A stretch of DNA of 64,000 bases, taken from NCBI GenBank assembly GCA_963743785.1, contig CAVURD010000014.1, forward strand, positions 77,659 through 141,658, in the 5' to 3' direction. Of this stretch, positions 54,381 to 61,112 are shown one piece after another. Below the pieces are notes generated by a model, which had not been told where the DNA came from, did not search any database, and worked only from the letters and a program-made list of their open reading frames with translations. Positions within the stretch are counted from its first letter, which is position 1. The number at the start of each line of letters is the position of its first letter. Origin of the DNA: Bog-473 sp963743785 (lineage in GTDB: Bacteria; Actinomycetota; Acidimicrobiia; Acidimicrobiales; RAAP-2). The position numbers were made by a program, and so were the translations under genes.

Positions 54381-55766
54381 CTACGAGGTCTTGGCCGGTC
54401 TGATGTTGGCGTTGAAGTGGAAGACATTGTCCGGGTCGTATTCGGCCTTGATCCGCGAGAGGCGCTCGTACTTTGCCGGCCCGTACGAGGCTCGGATGCG
54501 GTCCTCATCAGCATCGTTAAGGAAGTTGACGTATGTGCCGATTCCAGACGCGAAGGGCTGGAGGGCGTCATACATCGTGCGGACCCATGCCCGGTCGGTG
54601 CTGAGCAGATCTGCCGTCGGCGCTATGGCCGCAATATTGAAGACCCATTTGACCGAACGGCTACCCCCCCACGCGGTGGCGTCGTCCTCAACGTCGTGGT
54701 AGGCACCACCCAAGGGGAAGACCGGCATGATCGACATCGGTGACGCCTTGGTCGGAAAGTGCTTCGCCACGACATCGATCGCGCCGTCGGAGAGGTCGTC
54801 GAGGTACAGGGCCTTCTCGTAACCCATGATTCCCCAAGGTGCGCTGTCATCGAGCATCTTCTGCAGCTCGGCGTAAGGGATCGGCGTGACGAGCTCGAAC
54901 AACGGGGGCAACGACTCTCGTAGCGGCCGGATCAGCTCAGCGTGTTCCTCGGGCGAGCCCCAGCCGATGACGGCCAGGCCATAGCCCGGGGCGAAATGGA
55001 ATTCCTCGGGAACGAACGGCGCCGGTGGAGCATTGAGACCGATGAGTTGAAGGCCAGTGCCGGACGGGACCGACGCCGTATAGTCCCGCGCCAAACGCAA
55101 CGCGTCGGCTCCCTGCTCGACACCCCAAAAGAACAGACCGAGGTTCACCAGGGGTCCCACTTCATGGAGCGCGAACTCGAACTCGGTCACGACGCCAAAG
55201 TTGCCCCCACCGCCGCGTAGCCCCCAAAAGAGATCGGGGTTCTCATCCGCTGAGGCGGTCACAATTCGGCCATCTGCGGTGACGACCCGGGCCGACACCA
55301 GGTTGTCGCAGCTCAAACCGGCCCGACGCGACAGCCACCCGATGCCCCCGCCCAGGGTGAGGCCGCCTACGCCGGTGTGGCTGATCACTCCACCAGGGGT
55401 CGCCAGCCCGTGCGCCTGCGTTGCCCCGTCGAGATCTGCCCACGTCGTCCCGCCCCCGCAGGTGGCTCGACGGGCAGCCGCGTCCACCGCAACGCTACGC
55501 ATGGGGCTGAGATCGATCATGAGACCGCCCTCGCACACCCCGTGGCCGGCAAAGCTGTGCCCACCGCCTCGCACCGCTACCTCGAACCCCTCCTCACGAC
55601 CAAATCTGATGCAGGCGGCCACCTCCTCCGCCGTGCCGCATTGGGTGATGACGGCAGGCCGACGGTCGATGTCGCCATTCCACGGCGCCCTCGCGACGTC
55701 GTAGCCTTCGGTCTCCCGGCCGAGGACGACCCCACTGAACTGTGCTCGAAACCCGTCAATGGTCAT
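54381..55766 (-). CDS. FAD-linked oxidase, berberine-bridge-enzyme type
   Basis: This 461-residue protein has a PCMH FAD domain and a BBE C-terminus. EVAVRGGGHSFAGHG places the flavin-linking histidine at about residue 70, and GGGIGWLSRRAGLSCDNLV supplies the second linking cysteine at about 153, so the FAD is probably bicovalent. The ending IKAEYDPDNVFHFNANI is the BBE tail. Such enzymes oxidise sugars, alcohols or aromatic alkaloid-like substrates with oxygen. The start ATG 55766 (MTIDGFRAQF) is chosen by homology; an upstream ATG at 55838 is possible. No frameshifts; the damaged zone has ended. Confidence 0.92.
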   Translation of the reverse strand: MTIDGFRAQFSGVVLGRETEGYDVARAPWNGDIDRRPAVITQCGTAEEVAACIRFGREEGFEVAVRGGGHSFAGHGVCEGGLMIDLSPMRSVAVDAAARRATCGGGTTWADLDGATQAHGLATPGGVISHTGVGGLTLGGGIGWLSRRAGLSCDNLVSARVVTADGRIVTASADENPDLFWGLRGGGGNFGVVTEFEFALHEVGPLVNLGLFFWGVEQGADALRLARDYTASVPSGTGLQLIGLNAPPAPFVPEEFHFAPGYGLAVIGWGSPEEHAELIRPLRESLPPLFELVTPIPYAELQKMLDDSAPWGIMGYEKALYLDDLSDGAIDVVAKHFPTKASPMSIMPVFPLGGAYHDVEDDATAWGGSRSVKWVFNIAAIAPTADLLSTDRAWVRTMYDALQPFASGIGTYVNFLNDADEDRIRASYGPAKYERLSRIKAEYDPDNVFHFNANIRPAKTS

Positions 55767-55956
55767 CTGGGTACCCCCCGTTGGTCTTTGGAACGCATGT
55801 GGAGCTCGCTGAGCCGATTCGTGGCCTCTCTGTCCCACCCCGCACCCCGCGCTTCGGGGTCGGGTTGGTGAGGATCACTCTAGTGAACCGCCTCCTGAAT
55901 TTCTCCTGTGGCAAAGCCACCAAAATGGTGCGCTGATGAAGCGCCTTCCTCGGCCG

Positions 55957-56655
55957 CTAATCGGCGCCGACGACGGTGAAGCTCTGGTTGACGAAGATGT
56001 GGTGCGGCCAATTGACGCCGATGTTGTGGACCTCGTACTCGCCGTTGCTCAGCTTCACCACACGGTCCACCACGCCCCCCGGGTAGGCGGCCAGCGCAGC
56101 CTTCGTCGCCCTATTCGCTGCCGTGCCGCTGACGATCGTTCCAGACCCCTGACGGTAGCTCGCCGGGATCTGACCGACCTGCTTTGACGTGGTCGATGCG
56201 CCGCGCTGGAAGGGGACCACCTGTGCCGCCGTCGCAGATGCGGCACTCGTCGTTTGCACGATGACCTGCGTGGCCGTGATGGTCGTTCCACTGGTCGTCC
56301 CGAGGACGAGGACGCGTTCGCCCTTTGTCATGGCGCTGGCCGAGGTCGAGCTCGTCCCCTTCTGGTACTTCGTGGAGGATGTCTCGTCGACGGTGACCTT
56401 CTGACCCGCTGATGTCGTCAGCGTGAAGCTCGATTTGGACACGCTGCCGACCGTGCCGGACGATCCCCCGGCGGCCGGTCCAGACCGAGCGTTCGATCCC
56501 CCGCCGCCGGAGAGAGGGCCACCTGCGGGGCCGGCGCCGGAGGCGAGTTGTGCCGCCGAGGCCGAGGGGGAGGTGGCGAGACCGACGGACAGTCCGATCG
56601 CCGGAACCATGACCGCCGCGGCCACGATCCGTCCCCCTTTTCGGTTCCACAACAT
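55957..56655 (-). CDS. Secreted protein with DUF5666-like and PepSY-like segments
   Basis: The 232-residue protein has a signal anchor (GGRIVAAAVMVPAIGLSVGLATSPSASAA), a glycine/serine linker, a DUF5666-like beta segment (GTVGSVSKSSFTLTTSAGQKVTVDETSSTKYQKG to VLVLGTTSGTTITATQVIV) and a PepSY-like end (AALAAYPGGVVDRVVKLSNGEYEVHNIGVNWPHHIFVNQSFTVVG). AAAGGT precedes ATG 56655. A second start at 56773 (MNDHDPPSPDETLPAPPASN) has a better GAGGAG site in another frame; one indel would join it as a proline-rich cytoplasmic extension through KPGRRTKVRR. Function unknown; exported regulator or protease-inhibitor-like. Confidence 0.7.
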   Translation of the reverse strand: MLWNRKGGRIVAAAVMVPAIGLSVGLATSPSASAAQLASGAGPAGGPLSGGGGSNARSGPAAGGSSGTVGSVSKSSFTLTTSAGQKVTVDETSSTKYQKGTSSTSASAMTKGERVLVLGTTSGTTITATQVIVQTTSAASATAAQVVPFQRGASTTSKQVGQIPASYRQGSGTIVSGTAANRATKAALAAYPGGVVDRVVKLSNGEYEVHNIGVNWPHHIFVNQSFTVVGAD

Positions 56656-56951
56656 TCGCCGTACCTTTGTCCGGCGTCCCGGCTTGGCTGTGTGTCGACG
56701 GCCCAGACGTCGCGTTCGAGGCGGGAGGAGCGGGAAGGGTCTCGTCGGGGCTTGGTGGGTCGTGGTCGTTCATGGTGACGCTCCTCTTGCTCATGCAGCT
56801 ACGCCGAGTGTGCCAGTCGTTCATGTGGGATCCCTGGAGGCGGCCTGTGAGGGGCTCATGACTGTGCGAAACCCAGCTTCCGCAGTGTCCGGAAGGGTCG
56901 TGTGTGGCGTCGGGGAGCAGGGGCCGTGACCAGCCCGATAAGTTTGGGCAG

Positions 56952-57962
56952 ATGTCGGGCGACCAGGACCGTTTGGTAGAGATCTCGGGCCGGGAGGTAC
57001 ACGTCTCGAGCCCCGACAAGGTCTACTTTCCCGAACTCGGTGCGACCAAGTTCGACCTTGTCTCCTATTACCTCTTGGTGGCCGAGGCGTTGCTCAACAC
57101 CGCCGGTGGCCGTCCCGCCCTGCTCCAGCGCTTTCCCCACGGCGCCACGGGCAAATCCTTCTTCCAAAAGCGAGTGCCGTCCGGCGCCCCAACGTGGCTG
57201 GAGACGACCACCGTAACCACCCCGAACGGCACGACCTCCAACGCGCTCGTGGTGGCCGACATCGCGCACGTCGTCTGGGCCGTGAATCTGGGTTGCCTCG
57301 GTCTGCATCTGTGGCCGTACCTGGCCGCCAATCCCGCATTCGCGGACGAGCTGCGGATCGATCTCGACCCCCAGCCGGGCGTCGGCTTCGACGAGGTGCG
57401 CACCGCTGCGTTCCACTGCCGCGATCTTTTGACCGAGCTCGGCTTGGTCGGCTACCCGAAGACGACCGGCAACCGTGGTCTGCATATCTACCTGCGTCTG
57501 GAAGCGAGGTGGGACGCCACGGCGGTCCGATCGGCCGCGGTGGCGTTGGCCAGAGAGCTGGAACGGCGGCATCCGGCACTCATCACCGCCAATTGGTGGA
57601 AAGAGGAGCGAGGCAAGCGGGTCTTTGTCGACTTCAATCAGAATGCCCCCCACAAGACCGTGTTCGCGGCGTGGTTCGCCCGACCCCGAACCGGTGGTCA
57701 GGTTTCAACCCCCTTGTCATGGGGCCAGGTGGCCGACGTGGTTCCCGACGACCTGACCATCCGAACCGTTCCGGACCTGTTGCTGCGTGAAGGCGACCCC
57801 TGGGCAGACATCGGCCGGGTGCCGCAAACCCTCGAACCGTTGCTCGACCTGGCCGAGCGCGACAAAGCGGCCGGACTCCACGATGCGCCCTGGCCCCCCG
57901 AGTACCCCAAGGGCGCTGACGAACCGACGCGGGTGGCACCCAGCCGAGCGAAGAAGTCGTAG
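56952..57962 (+). CDS. LigD-type DNA polymerase/primase domain protein (NHEJ)
   Basis: This 336-residue archaeo-eukaryotic-primase-type polymerase has ISGREVHVSSPDKVYFPELGATKFDLVSYYL, QRFPHGATGKSFFQKRVPSGAP and the catalytic acidic pair in ELRIDLDPQ (Asp137/Asp139), then KTTGNRGLHIYLRL and GKRVFVDFNQNAPHKTVFAAW. It fills gaps and adds ribonucleotides at double-strand break ends. It is a free polymerase domain, not fused to ligase. A PHP-domain gene starts 3 bases later and a ligase follows, so the three form a repair operon. Ku is not in the window. Confidence 0.93.
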   Translation: MSGDQDRLVEISGREVHVSSPDKVYFPELGATKFDLVSYYLLVAEALLNTAGGRPALLQRFPHGATGKSFFQKRVPSGAPTWLETTTVTTPNGTTSNALVVADIAHVVWAVNLGCLGLHLWPYLAANPAFADELRIDLDPQPGVGFDEVRTAAFHCRDLLTELGLVGYPKTTGNRGLHIYLRLEARWDATAVRSAAVALARELERRHPALITANWWKEERGKRVFVDFNQNAPHKTVFAAWFARPRTGGQVSTPLSWGQVADVVPDDLTIRTVPDLLLREGDPWADIGRVPQTLEPLLDLAERDKAAGLHDAPWPPEYPKGADEPTRVAPSRAKKS

Positions 57963-57965
57963 CTC

Positions 57966-58985
57966 GTGGATCCGGTGACAGCCCTCCGACGGATCTCGTA
58001 TCTGCTGGAGCGAAACGGCGCCGACACCTACAAGGTCCGCGCCTTTCGCCACGCCGCCACCGCGCTGGAACCGATATCGGAGTCGGAGCTGACCGCGCTG
58101 GCCGCCGCCGGTCGTCTTCAGAGCGTTCCTGGCGTCGGAAAGTCGACCGCACAGGCCATCGCCGAAGCCCTGGCCGGAAATGTCCCCGCCTACCTGGCGA
58201 AGCTCGAGACGGAACCGCCGCCCATTGCGCTCGATGCCTCTGCGCAGGCGTTGCTCGACCAACTCCGGGGGGACTGCCATTCACACTCCGACTGGTCCGA
58301 CGGCGGGAGCCCGATCCGGGACATGGCCGAGGCGGCCAGAGACCTGGGGCACAGCTATCTGGTCCTGACCGACCACAGTGCCCGCTTGACGGTGGCGCAC
58401 GGGCTCGATGCCGAGCGGCTGCGGAATCAGCTCGACGTGGTTGGCGCCTTGAACGAGGAGATGGCCCCGTTCCGGATACTGACCGGCATCGAGGTGGACA
58501 TACTCGAGGACGGCGCTCTCGACCAGGACGAAGACCTCCTGGCCGAACTCGACGTCGTGGTGGCCAGCGTGCATTCCAAGCTCCGGATGGACGGACCGGC
58601 CATGACCAGGCGCATGCTGGCCGCCATCGAGAACCCGCACACGGACATTCTCGGACACTGCACCGGTCGGCTGATCACCGGAAAAGGCCGTCCGCAGTCC
58701 ACCTTCGACGCCGACGCCGTCTTCACCGCCTGTTCCCGCACCGCTACCGCGGTGGAGATCAACTCGCGTCCCGAGCGTCAGGATCCTCCCGAGGATCTCC
58801 TGCGCCTGGCCATCGAGCTCGGATGCCTCGTGTCCATCGACACCGACGCACACGCCCCCGGGCAGCTGGAGTGGCTCGGTCGGGGATGCACCAACGCCGT
58901 CCGGGCCGAGGTGCCCGTGGAGCGCGTGGTCAATCGACTGGGCGCCGACGACCTCGTAGCCTGGGCAGCCACCCACGCAGCCTGA
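57966..58985 (+). CDS. HhH-PHP phosphoesterase (PolX-like without polymerase)
   Basis: GTG 57966 begins MDPVTALRRISYLLERNGADTYKVRAFRHAATAL. Residues ~1-70 form a polymerase-beta-type 8-kDa/HhH module (LQSVPGVGKSTAQAI). Residues ~100-335 are a PHP domain with GDCHSHSDWSDGG (His105, His107), LTDHS, GIEVDIL, VASVHS, ILGHCTG and SIDTDAHAPGQLEW, a full metal-binding set. PHP domains in PolX act as 3'-5' exonuclease or phosphoesterase. The polymerase domain of PolX is absent here. It sits between the polymerase and ligase genes (3 and 32 bases), so a role cleaning break ends is likely but inferred. Confidence 0.88.
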   Translation: MDPVTALRRISYLLERNGADTYKVRAFRHAATALEPISESELTALAAAGRLQSVPGVGKSTAQAIAEALAGNVPAYLAKLETEPPPIALDASAQALLDQLRGDCHSHSDWSDGGSPIRDMAEAARDLGHSYLVLTDHSARLTVAHGLDAERLRNQLDVVGALNEEMAPFRILTGIEVDILEDGALDQDEDLLAELDVVVASVHSKLRMDGPAMTRRMLAAIENPHTDILGHCTGRLITGKGRPQSTFDADAVFTACSRTATAVEINSRPERQDPPEDLLRLAIELGCLVSIDTDAHAPGQLEWLGRGCTNAVRAEVPVERVVNRLGADDLVAWAATHAA

Positions 58986-59017
58986 GGATCGCCGCGGCTT
59001 CTGGGTACGATCAGGAG

Positions 59018-60079
59018 GTGACTCTTCCCGTACGGCCACCCGTCGCCCCGATGCTGGCCAAGCTCACCCGGGAGCTCCCCCGGGCCGAAGGGATGTTCTA
59101 CGAACCCAAGTGGGACGGTTTCCGTTGCATCGTCTTCCGGGACGGTGACGATGTCGAGCTGGGCAGCCGAAACGAGAAGCCGCTGACCCGGTACTTCCCC
59201 GAGCTCATCGAGCCGCTCAAGCGTGATCTTCCCGCGCAATGCGTGCTCGACGGTGAGATCGTGATCGCCGGTCCCTCCGGTTTGGACTTCGATGCGCTGT
59301 CCCAACGGATCCACCCGGCGGAGTCTCGGATCACCATGCTGGCGTCGACGACACCGGCGTCCTTCGTGGCCTTCGACCTCCTCGCCGTCGGCGATCGCGA
59401 CCTCTGCGACGCCCCGTACGCCGAGCGACGCAAGCTGCTCGAGAAGACCCTCAAGAAGTCGAAGCCGCCGGTGCACGTGACGCCGGCGACGGACGACCCC
59501 GACGTGGCCACTGATTGGTTCTCGCGGTTCGAAGGGGCGGGCCTCGACGGTGTGGTGGCCAAGCCCGGTGATCTGCGCTATCTCCAGGACAAAAGGGCGA
59601 TGTTCAAGGTCAAGCACGAGCGCACGGCCGACTGCGTGGTGGCGGGCTTTCGATGGCACAAGGACGGAGGCATCGTCGGTTCGCTCCTGCTCGGCCTGAA
59701 CGACGCAGACGGGGTCTTGCACCATGTCGGCGTGGCGTCGGGGTTCACCGCCGTCCGGCGCCGGGAGCTCGTCGAAGAGCTCGAGCCGTACCGGGCCGGC
59801 GCGGCCGAGAGCCATCCCTGGTTGGAAGCGGCGACGGCATCGAGTCGAATCCCGGGCGGCACGAGCCGCTGGAGCGCCGGGAAGGACATGAGCTGGGAGC
59901 CCGTGCGACCCGAGCTGGTCTGCGAGGTTGGCTATGACCACCTGCAGGAACAGCGCTTCCGTCACGGCACGTCATTTCGTCGATGGCGCCCGGACCGTGA
60001 GCCCGCTTCGTGCACCTACGCCCAGCTCGACACACCGGTTCCGACCGAGCTGTCCTTGGTCTTCGACGCCCTCAGCTAG
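59018..60079 (+). CDS. ATP-dependent DNA ligase (LigC/LigD ligase-domain type)
   Basis: This 353-residue ligase has the adenylation motif YEPKWDGFRC (Lys31 as nucleophile), LGSRNEKPLTRYFPEL, VLDGEIVI, FVAFDLLAV, GLDGVVAKPG and KVKHERTADCVV (motifs III-V), and an OB-fold end. The start GTG 59018 directly follows AGGAGGTG. It seals nicks in repair and is separate from the polymerase, unlike mycobacterial LigD. It overlaps the convergent exonuclease gene by 8 bases. Confidence 0.94.
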   Translation: MTLPVRPPVAPMLAKLTRELPRAEGMFYEPKWDGFRCIVFRDGDDVELGSRNEKPLTRYFPELIEPLKRDLPAQCVLDGEIVIAGPSGLDFDALSQRIHPAESRITMLASTTPASFVAFDLLAVGDRDLCDAPYAERRKLLEKTLKKSKPPVHVTPATDDPDVATDWFSRFEGAGLDGVVAKPGDLRYLQDKRAMFKVKHERTADCVVAGFRWHKDGGIVGSLLLGLNDADGVLHHVGVASGFTAVRRRELVEELEPYRAGAAESHPWLEAATASSRIPGGTSRWSAGKDMSWEPVRPELVCEVGYDHLQEQRFRHGTSFRRWRPDREPASCTYAQLDTPVPTELSLVFDALS

Positions 60080-60956
60080 CGACGAGGGCTGCTGCCCGCT
60101 TGGCCAGGGCCGGGGAGCGCAGACGGCGGCACACGTCCTCGAACGCCGGCGTGGGTCCGTGCCATTCGAGGCCGGCGACGTCAGGCAACAGGCCCCGGTC
60201 GATGCGGAGCGTGGCGAGGTTGCGAAACAACGCCACCAGGTCGCGCCCATCTGTCAGCGTGGTGGCCAGTCGGTCGGCACCTCGCACCGCCTTGCGCACC
60301 GAAGGCTCCCAACGCTCGACGTCGTTGGGAATGGCATCGAGGTGCTCGTAGTGGGCGAGGACCAACGCCGCCGACCGCTTGCCCCAACCGGGCAGCCCGG
60401 GAAAGCCGTCGGCCGAATCACCCACTAGGGCCAGCCAGTCGGGAATCGATCTGGGTGACACTCCGAATTTGGCCCGCACCCCGTCCTCATCGGTGATCAC
60501 GTCCTTGCGGCGATCGAGCTGGACGACCCGGTTCCCCACCACACACTGGGCCAGGTCCTTGTCCGGCGTGCAGATGAGGACCTGCTCGACACTCCGGTCG
60601 TCGGCGGCGACCGATGCGGCCGAGGCCAGCGCATCGTCGGCTTCGACGTCGACCATCGGCCAGACCACGACCCCGAGGGCACGGAGAGCGTCCTCGAGCG
60701 GTTCGAATTGAGATCGGAGGGTGTCCGGCACCTCGTCGCCGGTCTTGTAGTCGGCCCACAGGTCGTTGCGAAACGAGCGGATGACGTGATCGGTCGCCAC
60801 CCCGAGATGGGTGGCGCCACCCTCCAGCATGAGCAACACCGTGGTGACCACGCCATAGGTGGCACCTATCTCCGTCCCGTCGTCGGCCTCCCTCGGGGGC
60901 TGCCCGAAGAAATGACGGAACAACTCGTAGGTCCCGTCAAGAAGATGCACTCGCAT
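60072..60956 (-). CDS. 5'-3' exonuclease (FEN/PIN domain)
   Basis: This 294-residue protein starts MRVHLLDGTYELFRHFFG. It has SFRNDLWADYKTG, the acidic metal site MVDVEADDALAS and ICTPDKDLAQCV, and a H3TH region WLALVGDSADGFPGLPGWGKRSAALVLAHY. This is the N-terminal nuclease domain of DNA polymerase I as a free protein. It removes flaps or RNA primers. It is convergent with the ligase of the repair operon. Confidence 0.92.
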   Translation of the reverse strand: MRVHLLDGTYELFRHFFGQPPREADDGTEIGATYGVVTTVLLMLEGGATHLGVATDHVIRSFRNDLWADYKTGDEVPDTLRSQFEPLEDALRALGVVVWPMVDVEADDALASAASVAADDRSVEQVLICTPDKDLAQCVVGNRVVQLDRRKDVITDEDGVRAKFGVSPRSIPDWLALVGDSADGFPGLPGWGKRSAALVLAHYEHLDAIPNDVERWEPSVRKAVRGADRLATTLTDGRDLVALFRNLATLRIDRGLLPDVAGLEWHGPTPAFEDVCRRLRSPALAKRAAALVAS

Positions 60957-61112
60957 TGGGTTCCGTCCTTCAGTCTCCGCTGTCTAGCACTTTTGGGCAC
61001 CGGGTCGCCTCAGCCTCCTGCCAACGGGGGGAGGACCAGTCCATCGCGCGCTCGGTGCCACTCGGCCGTCCAGCCGCTCGGTACCGGCCGGATCAAAATC
61101 TGTCACGCTGCC

